A stretch of 13,373 nt of DNA, from positions 1 to 13,373 of the forward strand of contig JASFRI010000070.1 in the NCBI GenBank assembly GCA_050115015.1, read 5' to 3'. Shown here piece after piece: positions 6,594 through 13,373 of the stretch. Source of the DNA: JASFRI01 sp050115015 (lineage in GTDB: Bacteria; Acidobacteriota; Polarisedimenticolia; CBDVAL01). The position numbers and the translations under genes were made by a program. Below the pieces are notes generated by a model. It ran no database searches. It was given only the letters and a program-made list of their open reading frames with translations, and was not told the origin of the DNA. Positions within the stretch are counted from its first letter, which is position 1; each line of letters opens with the position of its first letter.

Positions 6594-7016
6594 TCATTCA
6601 TGATCGTGGTCGTTCTCAGCCTCATCCCCACGCGCCATGGCGGACTCCTCAGTCGGCTCTGCACGACCCAGCGCCGAACGGGTCCTGGGCGAGGGAATGC
6701 CGCTGGCGTGGATGTCGTGGTCCTTCTGGAACTTCGCGATCGCCTCCTTCGTCGATTGATCCAGCTTGCCGTCCACCTTGCCCTCGTACAGCTCGCGGTC
6801 CTTCAGCTCGTTCTGGACCCACTCGATCGCGGACGGCTTGTAGGGGGGGTAAGCCGCTCCGTCCAGGCCGAGTACGAGATCGCTGCTCGCAGCCAACTGC
6901 TCGTCCGTCTGCGGCTCCGAGCCGGAGACCGCCGCGATCGAAGCCGCCATGAGCAGCAGCGGGGTCGCGAGTGCCGTGATCCACCATATGGCGTCTGGCC
7001 TTCGAATCCGTGGCAT
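6594..7016 (-). CDS. Exported protein with peptidoglycan-binding domain (PG_binding_1-like)
   Basis: The 140-residue product has a short basic start and a hydrophobic stretch near residues 11-30, read as a signal peptide or N-terminal anchor. Residues 60-117 fit a PG_binding_1 fold: IEWVQNELKDRELYEGKVDG, then a region with EAIAKFQKDHDI and a closing SPRTRSAL. That three-helix domain binds cell-wall peptidoglycan and usually sits on hydrolases or envelope-anchoring proteins; here no enzyme domain is attached. The tail is acidic and ends in DHDHE, a possible weak metal-binding motif. The ATG at 7016 follows AAGGA by about 7 nt. It is the first gene of the minus-strand cluster, 33 nt before the P19-like gene, and diverges from the kinase gene. 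A role in holding an envelope complex to the wall is inferred. Confidence 0.78.
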   Translation of the reverse strand: MPRIRRPDAIWWITALATPLLLMAASIAAVSGSEPQTDEQLAASSDLVLGLDGAAYPPYKPSAIEWVQNELKDRELYEGKVDGKLDQSTKEAIAKFQKDHDIHASGIPSPRTRSALGRAEPTEESAMARGDEAENDHDHE

Positions 7017-7071
7017 GGTCGGTTCCTTCTCCTGTCGTCTCCGTGCGTGGGTGCCTCGGGAACACCCGATC

Positions 7072-7101
7072 AGTCTAGGAAGTCACGATGGAGCCGGTCA
7101 T
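7072..7101 (-). promoter_or_regulatory. Possible sigma-70-type promoter of the 4459-7016 cluster
   Basis: On the minus strand ATGACC (7101-7096) and TAGACT (7077-7072) are separated by 18 nt, and each matches four of six consensus bases. Transcription would start near 7065, about 50 nt before the peptidoglycan-binding gene. It is a weak call in GC-rich sequence. Confidence 0.3.
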
Positions 7102-7221
7102 CGATGCGATTCGCAAATCAAGGTCGGGGAAAACCCTGCTTCATGGCGTTTTGACGAACTTTCGCCTGAACGGGGCACGCGGCACCCCGGCGAGGCGGGG
7201 ATCGGACCGTCGCGGCCGGCT

Positions 7222-7250
7222 TTGACAGCAGGGGACGCCTTCCCGATAAT
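7222..7250 (+). promoter_or_regulatory. Near-consensus sigma-70-type promoter of the kinase gene
   Basis: TTGACA at 7222-7227 is a perfect -35 hexamer and GATAAT at 7245-7250 matches five of six -10 bases, with the optimal 17-nt spacer. Transcription should begin near 7257, leaving a leader of about 32 nt before the kinase ATG. This is the clearest promoter in the window. Confidence 0.75.
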
Positions 7251-7273
7251 TCCCCGACCGGGGGAAGTTCCCC
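7250..7273. promoter_or_regulatory. Operator-like array of TTCCCC/GGGGAA half-sites
   Basis: TTCCCC (7250-7255), GGGGAA (7261-7266) and TTCCCC (7268-7273) form two overlapping palindromes: TTCCCC-5 nt-GGGGAA and GGGGAA-1 nt-TTCCCC. A partial copy, TTCCCG, lies at 7240-7245 in the promoter spacer. The array covers the end of the -10 element and the predicted transcription start, where a bound repressor would block initiation. The RNA could also fold the first palindrome as a 6-bp stem with a 5-nt loop. The regulator is unknown. Confidence 0.45.
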
Positions 7274-7288
7274 GGCGGAGGGTCGAGG

Positions 7289-9922
7289 ATGTCGCTCCAG
7301 GCAGGCCAGATGCTCGCCCACTACCGGCTCACCCGTCCCGTCGGGGAGGGGGGGATGGGTGTGGTCTGGGCCGCACAGGACACCAAGCTCGACCGCGAGG
7401 TGGCGGTGAAGGTCCTCCCGGAGGCCTTCGCCGAGGACGAGCAGCGGCTGGCCCGCTTCGACCGGGAGGCCAAGCTCCTCGCCACGTTGAACCACCCCAA
7501 CGTGGCCTCCATCTACGGTTTCGACCACGTGGGCGGGATCCACTTCCTGGTGCTGGAGCTGGTGCCGGGCTCCACCCTGGCCGAGATGATCGAGGCGGGG
7601 CCGATCCCCCTGGAGGAGGCCCTGGACATCTGCCGCCAGGTGGCGGAGGGGCTCGAGGCCGCGCACGCCGCCGGCGTCATCCATCGCGATCTGAAGCCCG
7701 GCAACGTGAAGGTCACTCCCGACGGGAAGGTGAAGGTGCTGGATTTCGGCCTGGCCAAGGGCCTGGAGGGCGTGGGTCCCGCCGGCAGCGATCTCTCGAT
7801 GTCCCCGACGGTCACCATCGGCGCCACCGAGGCGGGTGTGGTCCTGGGGACCGCCCCCTACATGAGCCCGGAGCAGGCCCGGGGGAAACCGCTGGACGCC
7901 CGCACCGACATCTGGTCCTTCGGCTGCGTCCTCTACGAGTGCCTCACGGGACGCCTCCTGTTCACCGGGGAGACCGTCACCGACGTCCTCTCGGCGATCC
8001 TGCAGGTGGACCCCGACTGGACGGTGCTCCCGGCGAACACGCCCACCCGGATCCGCGAGCTCCTTGCCCGCTGCCTCGAACGCTCGCCGCGGAACCGGCT
8101 CCACCACATCGCCGATGCCCGGATCGAGATCGAGAGGGCCCTGGCGACCCGCGAGTGGACGACCTCCGGGATCGCGGCGGCCGCGCCGGCGGAGGCCGCC
8201 GCCTCCCGGACCCCTGCGCCGGGCTGGCGCATCTGGGCGTCGCTGCTGGCCGGCCTCCTCCTGGGCGTCGCGGTGACCTGGGTCGCGATGCCGGGCGAGA
8301 CCCCGCCGCCGCCGGTCCGCAAGTTCCGGCTGACCACCGAGGGACGGTCGCCGCGCCTCCCGGAGATCTCGCCCGACGGCGGGAAGATCGCCTACCTCGA
8401 GTCGGACCGGATCTGGGTCCGAGACCTCGGGGAGATCGAGGCCCGTGAGGTCCCCGGCACCGAGGGGGTGTCGATGTTCGCCTGGTCTCCGGACGGGGAG
8501 TGGATGGCGATCTCCCGTGGGGGCAAGCTCTGGAAGATCCCCGCCACCGGCGGAGGGGCAAGCCTGCTCTGCGACCTGCCGGAGACCCTCAACCCCAGCA
8601 ACGCGGCGGGGATCGCCTGGGGCGCGGAGGGCCGGGTCGCCTACAACCTGGGGTCCGAGGGGGTCATGGCCGTTCCCGAGCAGGGCGGTCCCGCCGTCGC
8701 GCTGGCGGAGCCGACCGGGGAGGAGCTCGACTTCCATCACGTGCGGGCGCTCCCCGGGGGGAGGGGATACCTCTTCGTGGTCCACCGTCCCGAGGCGATG
8801 GACCTGGTCGCCGCCATCACCGACGAGGGCCGCAAGGACGTGCTGGAGATCCCGGGGCAGACCCTCGCGGGGGCCGTGTACTCCCCGACGGGCCACCTGA
8901 TCTTCCGGCGGCGACCGGACAACGCCGGTCTCTGGGCGGTCCGGTTCTCCCTGGAGAAGCTCGCGGCCGTCGGCGAGCCCTTCCCTCTCATGCCCTCGGC
9001 GGGACTCCCCTCCGTCGCGAACGACGGCACGCTGGTGCACCTCCGCGCCGCACCCCAGCGGCGGACCCGCCTGGTCCGGGTGGATCGACAGGGACGGGTG
9101 ACCGCCGCCATCGGCGAGCCGCAGCTCGGGCAGACGGATCCGGCCCTCTCACCCGACGGGAGCCTGGTTGCCGTCGCGGCCCAGGAGGCGGACAACGACG
9201 ATATCTGGATCTTCGACGTCGAGTCCGGAACGAAGCGACGGCTCACGTTCGCGGAGGCGGGCGAGAGCGCCCCGGTCTGGATGCCGTCCGGAGAGGAGGT
9301 GACCTTCTCCCGGCGGGGCGGGAAGGTCGGCGAGGTGGAGATCATCGCGGCATCCGCCGACGGTTCGGGGCGAAGCCGTTCGCTGGCCCGGGGGTTCGGG
9401 GGGCGATTCTCCGTGGATGGCCGCTCCATGATCTACGCCGCGCCCGACGCCCAGCTGGACTACGACATCTGGTTCCGGACGCTGGACGACGACGGCGAGC
9501 CGGTGCAGCTTCTGGAGACCGACGGCCAGTTCGACGTGGGATTCTCTCCGGACGGGAACTACGTCGTCTTCGCCTCCACCGACACCGGCCGGAGCGAGGT
9601 CTACATCACGCGCTTCCCGTCGGGCGAGGGCCGCTGGCAGGTCTCCGCGGACGGCGGGGTCCAGCCCCGCTGGAGCCCCGCCGGCGACCGGATCTTCTAC
9701 CTCGCGGGGACCGCGCTCATGGAGGTGCCCGTGAGCGGCGCGACGTCGCCGAGCCTGGGAGCCCCCCGGACGCTGTTCCAGTGGGAGAGCGCCCCGCGGG
9801 GCTACGACGTGACGGCGGACGGCCGCGGGTTCCTGATGATCGAGGAGACCGACCCCGGCGCCCTGGGCCCACAGGTGGTCATCGTCCAGAACTGGACCGC
9901 GGAGTTCCGCCCTCCCGGTTGA
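7289..9922 (+). CDS. Transmembrane serine/threonine protein kinase with TolB/PD40-like propeller
   Basis: This 877-residue Hanks-type kinase phosphorylates serine or threonine on cytoplasmic targets, probably in response to an extracytoplasmic signal. The kinase domain covers about residues 12-280 and looks active: glycine loop GEGGMGVVW at 19-27, Lys41 in VAVKVL, Glu60 of helix C, HRDLKPGN at 132-139 with catalytic Asp134, DFG at 152-154, and GTAPYMSPEQ at 187-196. A linker rich in Ala and Pro leads to one membrane segment near 312-334. The remaining 540 residues hold repeated SPDG-type blades (ISPDGGKIAYL, WSPDGEWMAI, LSPDGSLVAVA, FSPDGNYVVFAS, WSPAGDRIFYL), typical of TolB/WD40-like propellers. 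The ATG at 7289 follows GGAGG by 7 nt. It stands alone and diverges from the envelope cluster. The ligand and substrates are unknown. Confidence 0.95.
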   Translation: MSLQAGQMLAHYRLTRPVGEGGMGVVWAAQDTKLDREVAVKVLPEAFAEDEQRLARFDREAKLLATLNHPNVASIYGFDHVGGIHFLVLELVPGSTLAEMIEAGPIPLEEALDICRQVAEGLEAAHAAGVIHRDLKPGNVKVTPDGKVKVLDFGLAKGLEGVGPAGSDLSMSPTVTIGATEAGVVLGTAPYMSPEQARGKPLDARTDIWSFGCVLYECLTGRLLFTGETVTDVLSAILQVDPDWTVLPANTPTRIRELLARCLERSPRNRLHHIADARIEIERALATREWTTSGIAAAAPAEAAASRTPAPGWRIWASLLAGLLLGVAVTWVAMPGETPPPPVRKFRLTTEGRSPRLPEISPDGGKIAYLESDRIWVRDLGEIEAREVPGTEGVSMFAWSPDGEWMAISRGGKLWKIPATGGGASLLCDLPETLNPSNAAGIAWGAEGRVAYNLGSEGVMAVPEQGGPAVALAEPTGEELDFHHVRALPGGRGYLFVVHRPEAMDLVAAITDEGRKDVLEIPGQTLAGAVYSPTGHLIFRRRPDNAGLWAVRFSLEKLAAVGEPFPLMPSAGLPSVANDGTLVHLRAAPQRRTRLVRVDRQGRVTAAIGEPQLGQTDPALSPDGSLVAVAAQEADNDDIWIFDVESGTKRRLTFAEAGESAPVWMPSGEEVTFSRRGGKVGEVEIIAASADGSGRSRSLARGFGGRFSVDGRSMIYAAPDAQLDYDIWFRTLDDDGEPVQLLETDGQFDVGFSPDGNYVVFASTDTGRSEVYITRFPSGEGRWQVSADGGVQPRWSPAGDRIFYLAGTALMEVPVSGATSPSLGAPRTLFQWESAPRGYDVTADGRGFLMIEETDPGALGPQVVIVQNWTAEFRPPG

Positions 9923-10339
9923 GCTCCGGCGTCCCGGGGTACGTTTCCCGCAGATGGCGATCGCCTTCGCCGACGTCGACATCCCCATGCCGAGAGTCGT
10001 GGTATCCCTTCTCCCGGAAGCGGGTAGTACTTCGCGTCCGCGGCGGGGGGTTGTCGTCCGGAACGGTCCTCGAGGATCGGCTGGTTCGCGTCATACGACG
10101 TTCCGACGCCTGGGTGATTCGCCAGCCGGCGGGTCTTGCGGGCGATCCGCCCCGCGGAGGCGGAGTCCCCGTGCTGCTACCGTCCGAGCAGAACCTGTTT
10201 CCCCATGTTCGGGGACGGAAGGCGTCTCCCTGGGCGCCTCTACTGATGGCGCTCTCCTCCACGTGGCCACCGCTTCGACGTTGGCGATGCCGGGATGGCC
10301 GAGAATGGCAAGGACCTTGGCCTCGCGCTTCGCTTTCGC
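9923..10339. other. No intact gene; decayed sequence
   Basis: These 417 nt between the kinase and the 166-residue protein gene show frames with irregular composition, no ribosome binding sites and no convincing terminator. The only recognisable signal is the short kinase-like relic at the right end. Confidence 0.6.
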
Positions 10340-10340
10340 T
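10275..10340 (-). pseudogene. Short relic resembling a protein kinase N-lobe
   Basis: The minus strand reads KREAKVLAILGHPGIANVEA without a start codon. It closely resembles the helix C region of Hanks-type kinases of the kind encoded nearby, which reads REAKLLATLNHPNVASIYG. The conserved helix C glutamate and the HPNI-type turn are visible as E and HPGI. The similarity stops abruptly on both sides. It may be the last trace of a second kinase gene oriented opposite to the intact one. With only about 20 codons, chance similarity is possible. Confidence 0.4.
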
Positions 10341-10840
10341 CACACCGGCCCGGGCCGTTCGGGGTACCGGTCCGGGTCATCGAGACCGAGGGCCTGCACG
10401 AAGACCTCGCGGTGGCGGAACCGGGCCCGACCGGCGGAGACGATCTCCTCGTGGGTCCGCCAGTCGCCGATCATGCGACCGTGCTCCACCTCGTGGCGGT
10501 AGGCGAGCTCGACCAGGCCATGAAGCTCCACGGAGAGCAGATCCCGCCCGAGGATGCCGGTGTCCACGATCCGCTCGGCGATCTCCCGGCAGGCCGCCTC
10601 CCCTTTCGGGTAGTCGACCCGCAGGGATGCCTCGAGCGGATCGACCTCGGGTAGAGGCTCTCGACACCCCCTGTCTCGTGCCAGGTCGAGGAGGTCCGGA
10701 GGCGCCAGGTACGCCATGCGTCGGGCCAGGTCGTCCGCCAGGGCCATGGCGGCCCGGCGGTGTCGTTCGAAACCACTCCCCCTCCACCTGTCGAGCCGTT
10801 CGAGGTCCTCCTGGATGGCATCCCGATCCCAGTCTCTCAT
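10340..10840 (-). CDS. Hypothetical soluble protein, 166 residues
   Basis: I do not recognise this family. The product is rich in Arg, Asp, Glu and Leu, has no signal peptide or membrane segment, and looks almost entirely helical. A His/Glu-rich stretch near 113-130 (YRHEVEHGRMIGDWRTHEE) stands out and could be structural or metal-binding. The ATG at 10840 follows GGAGG by about 9 nt, and the balanced residue composition supports real coding. It lies 72 nt downstream of the membrane protein gene on the same strand, so co-transcription is plausible. Its last codons overlap the kinase-like relic by about a base. Confidence 0.7.
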   Translation of the reverse strand: MRDWDRDAIQEDLERLDRWRGSGFERHRRAAMALADDLARRMAYLAPPDLLDLARDRGCREPLPEVDPLEASLRVDYPKGEAACREIAERIVDTGILGRDLLSVELHGLVELAYRHEVEHGRMIGDWRTHEEIVSAGRARFRHREVFVQALGLDDPDRYPERPGPV

Positions 10841-10912
10841 GACTCGTTCCCTCCTGCCGGGTCCGACCGACCCCTCCGTCCTCGACCGGGCCAGGCTCTC
10901 GGATCCCCGGCG

Positions 10913-12211
10913 TCAACCGCCGGCCCCGCTGCTCTCGGCCGGGATCCCGAAGACGGTGGTGATGAGCATCAGCAGCGCCATCACCGCGAAGAAGGTCGCC
11001 CTCCCCGCCTTACGGCTGCCGCTCTCGGGGTCGATGGCGTGCAGCGACGCCATGGCGGCCTGCACGGCGTAGTAGAGGGCAAAGGCCCGGCTGGCGTAGG
11101 CGATGACCCCGAAGATGTCGGACGTCCAGACGAGGAGCAGGGCCAGGGCGGCCACGGCAGCGTAGGTCAGGTGGGGCTTGACCTTGCCCCGGGTCACCTC
11201 CCCCACCAGGCCCCCGGAGCCGATGGTATCGGCGACGGCGGCGGAAAACTGGCTCCCCACCGCGCCAATGATCAGCAGGATGGGCAGCGTGAAGGCCACC
11301 CGCTCCGACAGGCTGATGATCCCCGTCTCGCTCACCGAATGGAACACGCCGAGGAGCACGGTGGAGAGCCCCACGAAGGCCAGATAGATCCCCGTGGCCC
11401 CGAGCTGCGCGTAGCGCATGGTCCGGATGCGGTGCTCCGGCGTGTACACCCCGCGGAGGTAGCGAGAGGTCTCGAAGCCCTGGACGATGAGAAAGGCGCC
11501 CAGAAGCTGGCGCACGGTCCGGAAGTTCCAGGTCGTGGAGAGCCGGGGCAGCTCCCACGCTCCCGTCAGCAGCAGCTCGCCGTTGTACAGGGCCAGACCC
11601 ACCAGCAGACCGCCGATGATGGAGAGCTTGGTCTCCACGGCGTACTTCTCCAGGGACTCCAGAAACTGGAGACCGCGGAAATGGCCGACAGCGCCGATGA
11701 ACACGATGAGCGCCGTGGCGATGAGCTTCTGGAGGTTGGTGTCCTGCACGCCGAACATCCGGAGCAAGAAGGCACCCAGCAGCTCCAGGTAGAAGGTGAC
11801 GGCGATGACGTAGGCCACCGCCAGGACGATCTTGCCGACCCGGCCCAGCCAGCGCAGGGTCCGGTCGCGACCATCGCCCTTCTCCTCCCCCTCGGTGATC
11901 TCCTCGACGTGGGCGATGTTGTAGCGGACGGCACTGCCCACGGCGAAGGCCAGGGCCACGATTCCCGCCATGGCCACGACCGCCCACCGACCGGCGGTGA
12001 AACCCAGCAGGGGGGCCACCACCAGGAACCCGCTGCCGATGATCGAGGCCAGGGGCGTCACGGTGGCACGCCAGAGCGTGGAGGACCGCACCCGCTTCCG
12101 GGCGAAGGCGGCCAGCAGCGCCGCCGTGACCACGATCACCAGGCCGTTTGTGATCCAGCCCATCACGCCGATGTCGTCGAGGGCGACGTTGAACACGTCC
12201 CGGGCTCCCAC
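10913..12211 (-). CDS. Polytopic membrane protein, APC-superfamily-like permease
   Basis: This protein of about 430 residues has eleven or twelve predicted membrane segments, near 15-36, 51-72, 77-97, 124-150, 161-177, 193-216, 236-250, 268-290, 305-325, 347-365, 366-392 and 405-424. The second contains TPLASIIGSGFLVVAPL, resembling the glycine-rich unwound first core helix (IG-x-G) of APC and Nramp-type secondary transporters. A later segment carries LIVQGFETSRYLRG, again helix-break-like. This suggests a cation-coupled uptake or exchange permease, but no substrate can be assigned. The GTG at 12211 has only a cramped GGAG before it. A second GTG at 12196 has GGGAG 8 nt upstream and may be the true start, giving 427 residues. 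The 166-residue protein gene follows 72 nt downstream. Confidence 0.75.
   Translation of the reverse strand: MGARDVFNVALDDIGVMGWITNGLVIVVTAALLAAFARKRVRSSTLWRATVTPLASIIGSGFLVVAPLLGFTAGRWAVVAMAGIVALAFAVGSAVRYNIAHVEEITEGEEKGDGRDRTLRWLGRVGKIVLAVAYVIAVTFYLELLGAFLLRMFGVQDTNLQKLIATALIVFIGAVGHFRGLQFLESLEKYAVETKLSIIGGLLVGLALYNGELLLTGAWELPRLSTTWNFRTVRQLLGAFLIVQGFETSRYLRGVYTPEHRIRTMRYAQLGATGIYLAFVGLSTVLLGVFHSVSETGIISLSERVAFTLPILLIIGAVGSQFSAAVADTIGSGGLVGEVTRGKVKPHLTYAAVAALALLLVWTSDIFGVIAYASRAFALYYAVQAAMASLHAIDPESGSRKAGRATFFAVMALLMLITTVFGIPAESSGAGG
12205..12209 (-). promoter_or_regulatory. Ribosome binding site favouring an internal GTG start
   Basis: On the minus strand GGGAG lies 8 nt before the GTG at 12196, a better arrangement than the 3-nt spacing before the GTG at 12211. 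It suggests that the permease starts five codons later than the longest frame. Confidence 0.45.
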
Positions 12212-12523
12212 ACGCTCCGTTCGGACGGCCCACCACGGTCACCGGGGTCGAGCGCAGGACCCACACGGAAGGCCTCGGGCCTCCATCGTCACGAGACGCC
12301 GGACTATCCGCGGTGATCGGAAGTCCGGTCGGCTCGCAGGAAGGGTACGCGCGGGCAGCAGCCTTGGCCCGGCACCGTTCCGGGAGCCGGCCAATGCCGG
12401 AGCCGCGGTTCCCATCCCCCCGATGTCCGCCTCAGCGATCCTCCAAGCTAGACCACCACCGAGCGTTCGGCGACCCATGCGTCATTGGCCGGATGCGGCA
12501 CCCGGTTCAAGGGAAGAGCCCGT
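12212..12523. other. Intergenic region, no gene seen
   Basis: These 312 nt lie between the HAD hydrolase stop and the permease start. They hold no frame with a ribosome binding site or recognisable motif and no clear U-tract terminator. A promoter for the permease should lie here, but I found none above background. Confidence 0.5.
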
Positions 12524-13138
12524 TCATGAGTCCATCCCGAGGTCCGCCAACGCGACACGGGTTTCGTCCAATCCACGATGATGCAGACCGTGGATCCCGA
12601 GGGTCCCCGCGACCTCGGCGAACATCTTGCGGTCGTCGATGTACACGATGTGTTCGGGCTCCGCCTGTGCCGTATCCATTGCCAGCCGGTAGATGTCCTC
12701 GTCCGGCTTGCGGAAATGGACGAAACAGGAGGATACGAAGAAATCGATCAACCGGCGCAGCTCGAACTTGCGGACGCGGTATTCGGTCAACTCCCGGCCT
12801 TCGTTGCTCACCGCCGCGACCCGCAGTCCGTGCCGCTTTTTCAGCGCGGAGAAGAACTCGATCGACCCCGGCAGCGCCTCCGACCGGGCGAACATGTACT
12901 CTCGGAACTCCTCGCGTGAGAAATCCCGAGCCTCATGGAACACCACCCGATCGAGGTAATTCTCCAGGCTCAGCTTGCCGACCTCATACGTATCGAAGGT
13001 CATCCGATGGCGCGCGTCCATCTCGGCGTAGTCCAGGCCGAACCTCTCCGCCGCGCTCCGGCGCATGTTATGATCCCAACCGTTGGTCAACAGCACACCG
13101 CCGATATCCAGCAGCAGCGTCGTGATCCGTGTTGTCAT
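12524..13138 (-). CDS. HAD-superfamily hydrolase (YihX-like, subfamily IA)
   Basis: This 204-residue cytoplasmic enzyme belongs to the haloacid dehalogenase superfamily and most likely dephosphorylates a small phosphorylated metabolite. Motif I is LLLDIGGVL with nucleophile Asp11. Its +2 residue is Gly rather than Asp, as is common in the YihX/DxGGV branch. Motif II is VSNEG with Ser111, motif III has Lys144 in FRKPDEDIY, and motif IV is YIDDR with Asp168 and Asp169. A helical cap at about residues 20-85 fits subfamily IA. The length is typical. The ATG at 13138 follows GGAGGGA by about 7 nt. It appears monocistronic; the gap to the next gene on its strand is 312 nt. The substrate is unknown. 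Confidence 0.92.
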   Translation of the reverse strand: MTTRITTLLLDIGGVLLTNGWDHNMRRSAAERFGLDYAEMDARHRMTFDTYEVGKLSLENYLDRVVFHEARDFSREEFREYMFARSEALPGSIEFFSALKKRHGLRVAAVSNEGRELTEYRVRKFELRRLIDFFVSSCFVHFRKPDEDIYRLAMDTAQAEPEHIVYIDDRKMFAEVAGTLGIHGLHHRGLDETRVALADLGMDS

Positions 13139-13373
13139 GCTCGTCCCTCCCGCCGAACTCGGTTCCTGCGCTACCTTTCATCTCTCATCCATCGCCGGCG
13201 ATGCGGCAACCGTCGGCCACATGCACGATCGCCGCGTGCGCTTCCGGACAAGGCATTCTTGCCAGCGCCAACGATGGACATCCTGGATTGCCCGGAAAGG
13301 ACCGACAACGACGAGCGAGCGGCCGTGGTGAGCCCAATCGGTGACAGGTCGTGTACGGGGCCCATGGTAGTTC
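13139..13373. other. Upstream region of HAD gene, no gene seen
   Basis: The last 235 nt should contain the HAD gene promoter. I see no strong -35/-10 pair, RNA gene or supported small protein. Short open frames here lack ribosome binding sites and family motifs. Confidence 0.45.

Larger units (their letters stand above)
7017..7288. other. Divergent intergenic region between envelope cluster and kinase
   Basis: These 272 nt separate two divergently transcribed units and hold the promoter elements described separately. A locally AT-richer patch at about 7104-7160 stands out against the GC-rich surroundings. No small gene with a good ribosome binding site was seen. Confidence 0.6.

Noticed and set aside
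7118..9040. 640-codon minus-strand open frame
   Set aside because: It is antisense to the kinase, whose motifs are complete. Composition is dominated by Gly, Arg, Asp and His, as expected of a shadow frame.
8500..10842. 780-codon plus-strand open frame
   Set aside because: It overlaps the propeller half of the kinase in another frame and then runs through decayed and antisense sequence; rich in Arg, Gly and Pro with no motif.
12497..12520. GGTTCAA resembling a tRNA T-loop
   Set aside because: No acceptor, D or anticodon stem can be fitted around it.
1..13373. CRISPR array, insertion sequence, rRNA or tRNA genes
   Set aside because: No regularly spaced repeats, transposase motifs with terminal inverted repeats, or RNA gene signatures were seen.

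Overview
This is a GC-rich bacterial window, probably from a soil, sediment or groundwater lineage. A serine/threonine kinase fused to a TolB/PD40-type propeller, an FtsX-like ABC permease and an S41 peptidase relic would fit Acidobacteriota, Gemmatimonadota, Myxococcota or a nearby uncultured phylum. That placement is inferred from gene types; no marker gene is present. All genes are on the minus strand except the kinase, so most of the window reads right to left.

Layout. Positions 1-3599 (minus) are a tight four-gene operon: a YjbQ/UPF0047 protein, a two-pass membrane protein, a LolD/MacB-type ABC ATPase and an FtsX-like permease cut off by the window edge. Junctions are 4 nt apart, overlapping by 4 nt, and 3 nt apart. 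Positions 3622-4458 hold no intact gene, only a frameshifted relic of an S41 peptidase. Positions 4459-7016 (minus) carry four genes with good ribosome binding sites: an exported peptidoglycan-binding-domain protein, a periplasmic protein with a P19/Tp34-like metal-site signature, a cysteine-free MDR-family oxidoreductase and a small lipoprotein whose mature part is about one quarter methionine. Positions 7289-9922 (plus) encode the kinase behind a near-consensus promoter (TTGACA, 17 nt, GATAAT) with three TTCCCC/GGGGAA half-sites at the expected transcription start. Positions 9923-10339 are decayed sequence with a short kinase-like relic. Positions 10340-12211 (minus) hold an APC-superfamily-like membrane protein and an unrecognised 166-residue protein. 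Positions 12524-13138 (minus) encode a HAD-family hydrolase.

How the genes may work together. The best candidate for an undescribed system is the 4459-7016 block. It combines a P19-like periplasmic metal protein, a Met-rich lipoprotein, a peptidoglycan-anchoring protein and a redox enzyme, which suggests an envelope module for copper/iron handling or metal-linked oxidative stress. An FtsX-type ABC exporter operon lies about 0.9 kb further on, on the same strand. From memory, the Campylobacter P19 iron locus also carries a MacB/FtsX-like ABC transporter, so a functional link is possible but unproven. The divergent kinase, with a predicted single membrane-spanning segment and a propeller on the far side, could act as an envelope sensor for this block, but only position suggests that.
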